From Lacibacter luteus (GTDB lineage Bacteria; Bacteroidota; Bacteroidia; Chitinophagales; Chitinophagaceae): a stretch of DNA of 64,000 nt. The notes under the pieces are model-generated. The model had not been told where the DNA came from, did no database searches, and saw only the letters and a program-made list of their open reading frames with translations. The stretch covers positions 124,001 through 188,000 of the forward strand of contig NZ_SDHW01000001.1 of NCBI RefSeq assembly GCF_004118265.1, in the 5' to 3' direction. This document shows, piece by piece, positions 17,360 to 29,505 of the stretch. The number at the start of each line of letters is the position of its first letter. The first letter of the stretch is position 1. Made by a program: the position numbers and the translations under genes.

Positions 17360-18538
17360 ATGAATAACGAAACAAAACACAGACGACAGTTTCTAAAAGA
17401 CTCTGTAAAAGCATCGGGCTTACTCTTCATGACGCCGATGATGGAAAATTTTAAGACGGTCAAGTCTTCTTCAAAACAAAAAGAGATCATTACCGCTCCC
17501 AACCGCATCCGATTTGCAGTTATTAATATCAACCATCCGCATATTTATGGTATGACGGATGCTATCAAAAGAGGTGGTGGAGAATTGGTTGCGTTATATG
17601 CTAAAGAAGCAGATTTAGTTGCAGCATTTTCAAAAGCGTACCCCGAAGCAAAACTGGCAAAAAGCGAAAAAGAGATTTTAGAAGATCCTTCTATACAACT
17701 TGTGTTGAGCTCAGGCATACCCGATGAAAGAGCACCATTAGGTATTCGTGTAATGCAGCACGGCAAAGATTATTTAACAGATAAGCCGGGTATCATCAGC
17801 CTCGAACAATTAGCTGCTGTAAAAAAAGTGCAGAAAGAAACCAAACGCATCTATTCTATTATGTATAGTGAGCGCCTGGAAAACAAAGGCACAGAAAAAG
17901 CAAGTCAGTTAGTAAAAGCAGGTGCAATTGGCAATGTAATACAAACGATCAATTTAGCGCCACACAGGATCAGCAATAAATATGGTACTTCGGGTTTGGC
18001 CGTGCGGCCGGATTGGTTCTGGGACAAAAAACGTTATGGTGGAATTTTAACTGACATTGGCTCGCACCAGTTTGATCAGTATTTGCATTTTACCAACTCA
18101 ACTGAAGCAACAGTATTGATGTCGCAGGTAGGCAATGTGCATTTCCCGGAAGCTCCTTTGTTTGAAGATTTTGGCGATGTGATGCTAAGTGGTAATGGTG
18201 GCGTGGGTTATATCCGTGTCGATTGGTTTACACCAGATGGTTTAGATAGCTGGGGCGATGGACGATTGATCATTATGGGAACAGAAGGAACCATTGAAGT
18301 GCGAAAGAACATTGATATTGTTTCAGGTAAAAAAGGCGGTAATCAGTTATACCTCGTCAATAAAAAAGAAATGCTTCACATGGATTGCAACAACGAAGCA
18401 CTACCCTTTGGTCCGTTGTTAGTGGATGATGTATTGAACCGTACAGAAACTGCCATGAGCCAAGCCCATTGTTTTCTTGCAACAGAGCTGGCATTGCTGG
18501 CACAGAAAAATGCAAAAACGCTGACTCTGAAAAAATAA
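17360..18538 (+). CDS. Exported Gfo/Idh/MocA-family oxidoreductase
   Basis: A 392-residue protein beginning with a twin-arginine-type signal (RRQFLKDSVKASGLLF, residues 8-23) followed by an NAD(P)-binding Rossmann domain (RFAVININHPHIYGM from about 51) and the alpha/beta substrate domain containing GGILTDIGSHQFDQYLHF. The DxxxHxxD/Q pattern in that segment is typical of the family. Members oxidise or epimerise sugars, some with tightly bound NAD, which fits Tat export in a folded state. It follows the GntR regulator and ends at a strong terminator. The substrate is unknown; a rhamnoside or modified sugar is plausible from context. Confidence 0.85.
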   Translation: MNNETKHRRQFLKDSVKASGLLFMTPMMENFKTVKSSSKQKEIITAPNRIRFAVININHPHIYGMTDAIKRGGGELVALYAKEADLVAAFSKAYPEAKLAKSEKEILEDPSIQLVLSSGIPDERAPLGIRVMQHGKDYLTDKPGIISLEQLAAVKKVQKETKRIYSIMYSERLENKGTEKASQLVKAGAIGNVIQTINLAPHRISNKYGTSGLAVRPDWFWDKKRYGGILTDIGSHQFDQYLHFTNSTEATVLMSQVGNVHFPEAPLFEDFGDVMLSGNGGVGYIRVDWFTPDGLDSWGDGRLIIMGTEGTIEVRKNIDIVSGKKGGNQLYLVNKKEMLHMDCNNEALPFGPLLVDDVLNRTETAMSQAHCFLATELALLAQKNAKTLTLKK

Positions 18539-18562
18539 AAGAAACAGATGCGATATAAAAAC

Positions 18563-18592
18563 AAAAGCTTCACATTGCTGTGAAGCTTTTTT
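18563..18592. terminator. Bidirectional rho-independent terminator
   Basis: Perfect 11-bp stem AAAAGCTTCAC (18563-18573) / GTGAAGCTTTT (18580-18590) with a 6-nt loop. T tracts follow on the plus strand (TTTTTTAATT) and on the minus strand (TTTTGTTTTTAT). It lies 24 nt after the oxidoreductase stop. From the other side it would end the long minus-strand PUL transcript and the structured element at 18596-18981. Confidence 0.85.
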
Positions 18593-18595
18593 AAT

Positions 18596-18981
18596 TGTCG
18601 GGACGACTAGATTCGAGCCAGTCCCAAAATATGATGACGATCAATACCTTGTAAAATGTTTCAAAACATGCTCACTGAACTACTCACTAAGTAGTATTAT
18701 GAAGAACTACCCGAAGGTATATAAGTTAGGAAAACAGATAGATACTTTCTTAAGACTGCACCTGAGTAATAAAATATTGAATTGCTTGCTAACACCTGGG
18801 ATCTAGCAGGAAGGCGGTTCCTGTGCATTAAAATTCTGTAACACAGAGTTTGTATCGCAAATGAATCAATTACCATCACTGATGTTAAAAAGAAAGCCGC
18901 TGGAAAGCGGCCTTCGTACTGTTTCAAAACTCAGTCATTTTGTGACTGATATCGTTGCAGAATCAATTAGAGATCGTCCCG
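18596..18981 (-). ncRNA. Candidate structured RNA with tRNA-Pro-like 3' end
   Basis: This fills most of the 498-nt gap 18539-19036. On the minus strand it begins CGGGACGA (plus 18974-18981) and ends TCGTCCCG-A-CA (plus 18596-18606), giving an 8-bp acceptor-like pairing. Next to the 3' side is a proper T-arm: stem ACTGG/CTAGT and loop CTCGAAT (plus 18606-18622). This 3' block closely resembles the end of bacterial tRNA-Pro, including C1-G72 and A73. Between the ends lie hairpins with perfect stems at 18656-18669, 18680-18694, 18807-18823, 18896-18911 and 18931-18949. No D-arm, complete anticodon arm or tmRNA tag frame is visible. A terminator follows 4 nt after the 3' end. It could be a 3'UTR-derived RNA, a decayed tRNA-targeted element or a MITE. 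Confidence 0.3.
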
Positions 18982-19036
18982 CAATTTTTTTAAACACAAC
19001 AGCTTGCAGATTAAAAGTAGTTGTGCTTCTTCGAGT

Positions 19037-20377
19037 CTATTTAAAACTTATCCAATCTGTTCCGGTTTGGGTGCCATTCTTTAAAATCACAAACAGATTT
19101 TTAATTCCTGCTTTATAGTTTAATACCGGCGCTTCTATCAATTTCCACTCATTACTTTTAGGAATTTTAATTTCAGCAATGACCGGCCCGTTTAAATTGT
19201 CAATGCGTACTTCTAATATGCCGCCATCAACAGATCTTGCATTAATTGTTACTGATTTTAACGGCTTGCTTCCAAAGTCAACTTTGTTGTATTGCGACCA
19301 AGCTCCCGGTTTAGCAAAAATTGTTTCCCATCCTTTAAACCTATTCATCGTATCAAGAAATGCAATGGAGCTACCATCCGTACTTAATTGCGTATATCTA
19401 TCGATTTGAATTTGTGAAGTTGCTTTTGTAATTCCTACGCCTCGTAGCGTGGGTATTACTTTCCTGATCGTTCCATCTGCATTGAATGATAAACTATCTA
19501 TCCGTATCGACCTTGCTTTATCAAACCTTGGAGAATAGTCTTTATCATGATAAAAAAGATACCATTGATTTTTAAACTGGATAATCGAATGATGATTGGT
19601 CCAGCAACCGCTTGCCGATTCATCCATAACAGCCCCTACAATTTTAAAAGGCCCAAATGGATTATCACCAATTGCATATTCCAGGCGTTCAGTTTTATTT
19701 TCAACATGTGGATAGGTCATATAGTAAATACCATTGCGCTCAAACACGTAAGGACCTTCTTTCAAACCTTTTGTTGGCAAGTCACCTAATATTTTCACTT
19801 CCGAATCAAGCTCCAGCATATTTGCTTTCAACTTTGCACCATAAATATTTCCTGCCGACCAATAGAGATATGCCTGTCCGTCATTATCAATAAACACATT
19901 TGGATCAATGCCCCGCACTCCTTTTATAGGTGTTTCTTGCGGAATATATGGCCCTTCAGGTTTGTCGGCCACTGCCACACCGATAGTAAATCCTCGTCCG
20001 TACGCAACCGTATCTTTTGCTGCTGTTGGGAAATAGAAATAATATTTACCATTGCGTTCAATACAGTCAGGCGCCCACATACTGTAACTATCGGGTCTAA
20101 CCCATGGTACTTTATTTTGGGTTACGATCATCCCATGATCAGTCCAGTCAGTTAGATTATCCGATGAAAACACATGATAATCTTCCATGCAAAACCAACC
20201 TACACGGCCTTTACCTTCTGTTGCAAGTATGTCGTGCGATGGATAAACATAAACTCTGTTGCCAAAGACTCTTGCAGATGGATCGGCAGTAAATTGATCT
20301 CTGATAAAAGGATTTTGAGCAAATAAACTATTTGCACAAATCAGCAAACTCACGCAAGCTGTAATAATTTTTTTCAT
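19037..20377 (-). CDS. GH43 glycosidase with C-terminal CBM6-like domain
   Basis: A 446-residue secreted enzyme with signal MKKIITACVSLLICANSLFA. The five-bladed GH43 propeller starts at FTADPSARVF (catalytic base D32), has the pKa-modulating Asp in GIDPNVFIDNDG and the acid Glu in KEGPYVFERNGIYY. A CBM6-like beta-sandwich fills about the last 130 residues (VDFGSKPLKSVTINARS to TGTDWISFK). GH43 enzymes with this layout are arabinofuranosidases or xylosidases acting on xylan fragments in the periplasm or at the surface. It is the last gene of the 17-gene PUL and precedes the structured element. Confidence 0.9.
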   Translation of the reverse strand: MKKIITACVSLLICANSLFAQNPFIRDQFTADPSARVFGNRVYVYPSHDILATEGKGRVGWFCMEDYHVFSSDNLTDWTDHGMIVTQNKVPWVRPDSYSMWAPDCIERNGKYYFYFPTAAKDTVAYGRGFTIGVAVADKPEGPYIPQETPIKGVRGIDPNVFIDNDGQAYLYWSAGNIYGAKLKANMLELDSEVKILGDLPTKGLKEGPYVFERNGIYYMTYPHVENKTERLEYAIGDNPFGPFKIVGAVMDESASGCWTNHHSIIQFKNQWYLFYHDKDYSPRFDKARSIRIDSLSFNADGTIRKVIPTLRGVGITKATSQIQIDRYTQLSTDGSSIAFLDTMNRFKGWETIFAKPGAWSQYNKVDFGSKPLKSVTINARSVDGGILEVRIDNLNGPVIAEIKIPKSNEWKLIEAPVLNYKAGIKNLFVILKNGTQTGTDWISFK

Positions 20378-20423
20378 TTCAATTTATTTAAGGTGAATGA
20401 TGATCCTTATTCACGCTTTATTG

Positions 20424-21998
20424 TTACTCACTTTTAGATATTGTATCACTGATTCTGAAATAATCAAAGTCGGCAGACCCACCCACATGCTTCGTTGCAT
20501 AATTGAACAATGCAAAACGATAACCCATAAAATGCGGAAGAGTGTAAGCCATCTTTAATTGAGTTCCAATTCGCTTCCAGGTTCTCCCATCAAGACTATA
20601 GAAGAAATCTGCCACATCTTTTCTATCGGTAAAATTGCACTCAGCCTTAAAGTGTACTGTTGTTTGATTGAAAGGAATACTTTCTGCTTCAACAGGCTTC
20701 CCGGTACTTGCATTGATCATGACAATCACTTTTGTTCCTCCTGTTACTTTAACAGCCACCAGGCCATAATTCTTTTGCAAAAGACCAAATCCGGCAACAT
20801 TACCATCTTTCATGTTTGATACATCCAATGCTGTAACACCTGTGCAAACAGGGCCAATCGTTCTTTGTGTTAATGTGTTTCTTGCTGAAAGAAAGCTTGT
20901 ATCAACTCTACCAGTTGTTAAGCGTAAAAAACCTTTTCGTGCTGTAACAGACCAAAAACGATTATCAGGATTATGATTCCATTGCCACGCAAGTGGAAGA
21001 GCAGCTTCAGCTTTTATGCGATTGAATTCATCAGAAACAACAATGCCGGGAATCAATCCTTTGCTCGCAGGTAAGTTGAGTGTTAAAGGCACTTTCCCAT
21101 TTTCACCGAGCACAGGCCAACCATCTTCCCATTTCACAGGAACAAGATATGGAATACGACCTACAGCTCCATAATCACGAAACAAATATGAAAACCATCT
21201 GCCATCGGGCATATCAATTAATCCACCTTGTGCAACACCAAGGTCTTGCAATGCAATTTTACCTTCCCATGGACCGGTAAGTTTTTTTGCACGATGAATC
21301 ACCACTGTACGCATCCCTCCTCTTGGCCATGTGATGTTGAAAAGATAAAACATGCCGTTTGCTTTGAACAACTGCGAGCCTTCACCCAAACCACTTTGTC
21401 CAACGCTTTGGCTGGGTTGGGTTGCATCTTCAATGATCACCTGTTTGATACCGTTCTCTTTAATGCCCGACAGATCATCTTTTAATTCAACCAGCGTTAA
21501 TTTTCTGTTGCCATAGATCATGTATGCTTTGCCATCGTCATCAAAGTATAAAGAGTGATCATGCAGGTCAGGTTTGAACGTAATAGCTTTCCATGGCCCT
21601 TTTTCAATATTCTTCGTACTGTAGATATGCGTTTTTCCACTTGTAGCAGCAAATGTTGAAACATAGTACGTGCCTTTATGGTAACGGATACTACTGGCCC
21701 ACGAACCTCGACCATAAGTAGATTTTCCATTTACAAGATTCATTTCATCATTGCTCACCAATGTGTCATATGCATAGCCGATCAGTTTCCAGTTAACGAG
21801 ATCGGTTGATTTCATTATAGGCACACCAGGACTCATGTGCATGGTGGTGCTGCTCATGTAATAGTTGTTGCCAACACGTATCATTGACAGATCGGGAACA
21901 TCAGCATGTATAACAGGATTGATGGCCTGATTTGTTTGTGCAAATAAATTAAGACAGCAAACAAGTGCGCCAAAGACTAAAAGAAAATTTTTGTTCAT
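20424..21998 (-). CDS. GH43 beta-xylosidase/arabinofuranosidase with C-terminal beta-sandwich
   Basis: A 524-residue secreted enzyme with signal MNKNFLLVFGALVCCLNLFA. The propeller starts INPVIHADVPDLSMIRVGNNYYM (catalytic Asp in DVPD), continues with HDHSLYFDDDGKAYMIYG and the acid Glu in GLGEGSQLFKANGMFYLF. From about residue 325 a concanavalin-like GH43 C-terminal domain follows (GFLRLTTGRVDTSF, VADFFYSLDGRTWKRIG). This architecture is usual for beta-xylosidases and arabinofuranosidases that trim xylo-oligosaccharides. It sits 46 nt from each neighbouring GH43 gene. Confidence 0.9.
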   Translation of the reverse strand: MNKNFLLVFGALVCCLNLFAQTNQAINPVIHADVPDLSMIRVGNNYYMSSTTMHMSPGVPIMKSTDLVNWKLIGYAYDTLVSNDEMNLVNGKSTYGRGSWASSIRYHKGTYYVSTFAATSGKTHIYSTKNIEKGPWKAITFKPDLHDHSLYFDDDGKAYMIYGNRKLTLVELKDDLSGIKENGIKQVIIEDATQPSQSVGQSGLGEGSQLFKANGMFYLFNITWPRGGMRTVVIHRAKKLTGPWEGKIALQDLGVAQGGLIDMPDGRWFSYLFRDYGAVGRIPYLVPVKWEDGWPVLGENGKVPLTLNLPASKGLIPGIVVSDEFNRIKAEAALPLAWQWNHNPDNRFWSVTARKGFLRLTTGRVDTSFLSARNTLTQRTIGPVCTGVTALDVSNMKDGNVAGFGLLQKNYGLVAVKVTGGTKVIVMINASTGKPVEAESIPFNQTTVHFKAECNFTDRKDVADFFYSLDGRTWKRIGTQLKMAYTLPHFMGYRFALFNYATKHVGGSADFDYFRISDTISKSE

Positions 21999-22044
21999 TT
22001 ATATCGATATTTCTGCGAAAGATATTTTCAAAAACTAATTACGA

Positions 22045-23001
22045 TCACTTAACAGGTTTCACCCCTTCTGTAGTTTGAATGATTTTTTGAATGGTTCCAT
22101 CTTCATTGTAATACATATAATCAACACAAATCGACCGCCTGTAACTGCCACCTGTTGGCAAAGTACCATTGTGATAAAAGAAATACGATTTGCCTTTGTA
22201 ATCAATGATGCCGGGATGCGTCGTAAAACTATTCGGTACATTTTCCTGTATAATGCCTTTGTATTCCCATGGCCCTGTTGGGCTTTTGGCCATACAGTAT
22301 TCAATCATTTCAGGTTTGGTGCCAACGCTTGCATAAACAAGATAGTACCATCCTTTGCGTTTGTAAATCCATGGACCTTCAATGAAATTTTTAATGCTCA
22401 CCACATTGATGCCGCCATCAATTTCAATCATATTTTTTTTCAACTTCACCCATTTGCAACTTCCGTTGCCCCAATACATATAAGCTTGTCCATCATCGTC
22501 GATCATTACGGTAGGATCAATATCGTCCCATGAATGTTTTTTATCCGTTGTCATTTCGTTAACTACAAGTGCTTTACCAATTGCATCTTTAAAAGGGCCT
22601 GTTGGTTTGTCAGATACGGCAACACCAATTGCTGCGCCACCACCACTTACACTGTCTTTTTTATGAAACGTTGAAACAAACCAATAAAATTTTCCATCCC
22701 GTTCAATACACTGCGCTGCATACGCATCGCCTGTAGCCCACGAAAAAGTATGAGGTGAAAGCAATACACCATGATCTTTCCAGTTCTTCATGTCGGTTGT
22801 AGAGAACACATGCCAGTCGGGCATTTTGTAATTGGTAGCAGTTACCGATGCAGTATCATGTCCAGTGTATAAGTATAAAGTGCCTTTGTGTACAATTGGC
22901 GAAGGATCTGCAGTAAAAACGTGTTTGATAATGGGATTTTGTGCTAAGGCAGTTGCTGATCCAATGATTACTGTTATTGCAATTGTAAGTAGTTTTTTCA
23001 T
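22045..23001 (-). CDS. GH43 glycosidase (single-domain)
   Basis: A 318-residue secreted GH43. The ATG at 23001 is chosen because it is followed directly by the signal MKKLLTIAITVIIGSATALA; the longer reading frame upstream has no family similarity. Catalytic segments are FTADPSPIVHKGTLYLYTGHD (base), DIDPTVMIDDDGQAYMYWG (modulator) and FIEGPWIYKRKGWYYLVYA (acid). It lacks accessory domains, unlike the other three GH43 proteins here. It probably acts on arabinose or xylose side groups of xylan oligosaccharides. Confidence 0.9.
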   Translation of the reverse strand: MKKLLTIAITVIIGSATALAQNPIIKHVFTADPSPIVHKGTLYLYTGHDTASVTATNYKMPDWHVFSTTDMKNWKDHGVLLSPHTFSWATGDAYAAQCIERDGKFYWFVSTFHKKDSVSGGGAAIGVAVSDKPTGPFKDAIGKALVVNEMTTDKKHSWDDIDPTVMIDDDGQAYMYWGNGSCKWVKLKKNMIEIDGGINVVSIKNFIEGPWIYKRKGWYYLVYASVGTKPEMIEYCMAKSPTGPWEYKGIIQENVPNSFTTHPGIIDYKGKSYFFYHNGTLPTGGSYRRSICVDYMYYNEDGTIQKIIQTTEGVKPVK

Positions 23002-23050
23002 TTTCGATTTATATTTAGTTCGATTGTTTACTTTGACCTGAAGGATGTAT

Positions 23051-25841
<2,791 letters not shown>

Positions 25842-25850
25842 TTATCTGCT

Positions 25851-27143
25851 TTAATTAACCGGTTTTATGATTTGATATTTGCCGCTCAAATGCAGCAAGC
25901 TGAATAAATACAATAAGCCATCGTAGTAAGGATCGAAATAGCCATCTTCATATGGCTCTAACTTTGCATTCCACAATGCATGTACAAAATCGTAACGATT
26001 ATTTTCTGAATAGATCATTTCTGTTGTGGCCAGCGTAGATACAAGTCCGATTGAGTGACGAAGTTTTTTAAAGCCTCCTGCCTGTAAAATAGAATCGGGC
26101 CTTGTGCCATCCATGTTGAACTGATCTTCAAAGCTGTTGATGCCTTTTGAACGGAAGAATGTTTGAATACGTTTTGCATAATTGAGTTGCCATGCTGCAT
26201 CTTTTTTGTACCATGCATAGTCCATTGAAATATTCATGGGCACACGCCATGAATCGTATCGAAATGCAACCGGTATCCATCTTGTATTGTGTGGAGCTCC
26301 GCTGAATTCACTGTAGTCCGGATTTAAACCGGTGACGGGATGACAAGCACGATGCAAATACGCTCTCGACGTATCAGCACATTCTTTATAAAAATCTTCA
26401 TGACCATCTTTTGCATACATGGCCCATACTTCCATAAAGGAAGGAAGATGATACGAAGGATCTGTCCATGAGTAACCATTGCCTTCCGGAACAAAACTGA
26501 TCTGCTTGTGTTCTTTGTTGATGACATGAAAAATATTTCCGGTGCCATCTTTCTTCCACATGGCATCTAGTATGCGGCGTGCTTCACCATAATAATTGAT
26601 GCCCGTGTTATTGCCCCATTTGTTTGCTGCAAATAGAAGGCTTGTTACAAAATACAATTCTCCATCTGATGCAGATCCTTGCGAATTGCGTTTTAATGTT
26701 TGCGGATTAATGCTCCAGGCAAAGTATGCTTCTCTCGGTCCTTCCTGGTGCTGTGTATATTTTTTCGTCCATCGCCAAATCTTGTCGAACACTTCCTTTT
26801 TATTCATCTGCACAGCCACCATCATACCGTATGAAAGACCTTCACTTCTTGCATCATGATTTTTCAGATCAGAAACATAGCCCATGGTATCGCCCACGTT
26901 GAAATAAATTCCCTGCTGACTTTCAAACAGATCATGGTATGCTTTTTCAATCTTTGCATCTATATCAGCCTGCTTATACCCGGCTTGTTTAAAAATATTT
27001 TTGTACGCAGGTGCAGTATTCTTTTGCTTGTTTTTTGGGGGCTGTGCATCCGCATGTTTATATGAACATATCAATGCACATGCAGTTAACGATATCAGTA
27101 GTAAGAAACGTTGACTTTGTTGAGAGATTCGAAGGTTGTTCAT
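25851..27143 (-). CDS. GH8 reducing-end xylose-releasing exo-oligoxylanase
   Basis: A 430-residue GH8 (alpha/alpha)6 barrel enzyme. The general acid is E101 in HDARSEGLSYGMM, the conserved Asp is D160 in SASDGELYF, and D297 in FRYDSWRVPMN fits the position of the base in Rex enzymes. The segment EGLSYGMMVAVQMNKKEVFD closely resembles the Bacillus Rex protein as I remember it. Rex enzymes take xylose from the reducing end of xylo-oligosaccharides. The N-terminus has LLISLTAC, a lipobox, so it is probably a lipoprotein. Its job would be to shorten oligosaccharides made by the GH10 xylanase. Confidence 0.9.
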   Translation of the reverse strand: MNNLRISQQSQRFLLLISLTACALICSYKHADAQPPKNKQKNTAPAYKNIFKQAGYKQADIDAKIEKAYHDLFESQQGIYFNVGDTMGYVSDLKNHDARSEGLSYGMMVAVQMNKKEVFDKIWRWTKKYTQHQEGPREAYFAWSINPQTLKRNSQGSASDGELYFVTSLLFAANKWGNNTGINYYGEARRILDAMWKKDGTGNIFHVINKEHKQISFVPEGNGYSWTDPSYHLPSFMEVWAMYAKDGHEDFYKECADTSRAYLHRACHPVTGLNPDYSEFSGAPHNTRWIPVAFRYDSWRVPMNISMDYAWYKKDAAWQLNYAKRIQTFFRSKGINSFEDQFNMDGTRPDSILQAGGFKKLRHSIGLVSTLATTEMIYSENNRYDFVHALWNAKLEPYEDGYFDPYYDGLLYLFSLLHLSGKYQIIKPVN

Positions 27144-27157
27144 TTATCGTTACTATC

Positions 27158-28381
27158 TTATTTAAAAAGAGATGGTGCCATTTCGTATAAACTTCTCCGC
27201 CAGCTTTGAAATTCATGAGCTGTGCCGGGTGAAACATAGGTAGCCACTTTATAACCTGCAGCTTTTAAATCTGCTTCTACTTTAGATAATCCTTCAGCGC
27301 CACGGGTTTCTTTACTTCCATAAGAAATGAAAATAAATTTTGGTTTCATTTTACCTTCCAGTTGCGCAGGAGTGTAATTGCCGCCACTTAATAATCCCCA
27401 GTAACTAAATACTTCCGGCTTTGCCAATGTGATAGTATGCGTTTCAAAACCACCCATCGACAAACCAGCCATCGCCCGATTATCTCTGTTGGCTTTTGTG
27501 CGGAAATGTGCATCGATGTATGGAATTAATTCATCGAGTAACACAGTTTGAAATGCGCCTACCCCTGTTATTTCACCAGCAGTAATTCCAGTAGCAACCA
27601 TGCCTTGTGCACCCATTCCTCCGCCTGCAGGAGGTGCAGGATTAGGAGTAGTAGTACCAGCTGGAGGAGGTGGTGGCGTTGGTCTGCGACCGATTGGCAT
27701 ACCGGTATTCGTCATACCATATGTCATCACAACAATAAAAGGTTTTATTCTTCCTGATGCGATCATATTATCCATGATGAGATTTGTTTTTCCCTGCACA
27801 GCCCATGAGGTTTCATTCTCGCCCCAACCATGTTGCAGGTATAGCACAGGGTATTTGGTATTGTCCTTATCATAACCGGGAGGAGTATATACAACTGCTG
27901 CCCTTTGGGTGTTGGTACTTTTCGATGGGAAAATGATGTGCTGCATATTGCCATGCGGCACATCTTTCAATGCATAAATATCCTGGTCCTTAGAAGGGAT
28001 TTCAATGCCACTTTCCCAACGTTGTGATCCATAAAAAAATCCGGTGCCGGGATCATTAAACGTAGCACCGTCAACGTTTACCCGATAGTAATGAAAACCT
28101 TCATCCATTGGACCTGCAGTAGTGCCAATAAAATAACCGCTATCTGCCTTCAATAATTTTGTGCCTCCTTGTCCACCAAGACCAAGACTAACCCGAACAC
28201 TGTCTGCATTGGGAGCATGAATTCTAAACCTTGCATACCCTTGTGAGTTTACCTGTGGGTATGCCTGAAATGGTTGATTAAATGGAGATGGTTTAAAATC
28301 TTCTATTATGGTTGTTTGTGCAAAGCCTATGCTGTTTGCAACAAGTGCTGCTGCCAGCATACCGATTGATTTTATTTTCAT
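27158..28381 (-). CDS. CE1 esterase with N-terminal E-set domain and proline-rich insert
   Basis: A 407-residue secreted esterase: signal peptide to about residue 21, E-set/CBM48-like domain (about 35-135, YARFRIHAPNADSVRVSLG), then a CE1 alpha/beta hydrolase. The Ser is S308 in GLSMGGFET and the His is in GTAHEFQSWRRSLYE. Within the hydrolase domain, roughly residues 229-270 form a low-complexity Pro/Gly/Thr stretch (RRPTPPPPPAGTTTP and so on) absent from the three sister genes. This is probably a flexible surface loop near the lid region. Function as feruloyl or acetylxylan esterase is expected from the family and the locus. Confidence 0.88.
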   Translation of the reverse strand: MKIKSIGMLAAALVANSIGFAQTTIIEDFKPSPFNQPFQAYPQVNSQGYARFRIHAPNADSVRVSLGLGGQGGTKLLKADSGYFIGTTAGPMDEGFHYYRVNVDGATFNDPGTGFFYGSQRWESGIEIPSKDQDIYALKDVPHGNMQHIIFPSKSTNTQRAAVVYTPPGYDKDNTKYPVLYLQHGWGENETSWAVQGKTNLIMDNMIASGRIKPFIVVMTYGMTNTGMPIGRRPTPPPPPAGTTTPNPAPPAGGGMGAQGMVATGITAGEITGVGAFQTVLLDELIPYIDAHFRTKANRDNRAMAGLSMGGFETHTITLAKPEVFSYWGLLSGGNYTPAQLEGKMKPKFIFISYGSKETRGAEGLSKVEADLKAAGYKVATYVSPGTAHEFQSWRRSLYEMAPSLFK

Positions 28382-28421
28382 ATTACTTGTTTTATGATGG
28401 TTAAGAAGTGTTTGTTTTTGC

Positions 28422-29501
<1,080 letters not shown>

Positions 29502-29505
29502 TTAA

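Noticed and set aside
18596-18981. Complete tRNA gene or tmRNA (ssrA)
   Set aside because: Acceptor and T-arm are present, but no D-arm, no closed anticodon arm and no tag-peptide frame ending in a Leu-Ala-Ala-like sequence exist, and the acceptor lacks the G-U pair of tmRNA. It is kept only as a candidate structured RNA.
18697-19118. Small reading frames on both strands (76 and 85 codons) downstream of the PUL
   Set aside because: They overlap hairpins and each other, have no recognisable domain, and the plus-strand one runs into the GH43 gene.
22075-22533. 152-codon plus-strand frame
   Set aside because: Antisense shadow of the single-domain GH43 gene.
27600-27875. 91-codon Gly/Pro-rich plus-strand frame
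   Set aside because: Antisense reading of the proline-rich insert of the CE1 esterase.
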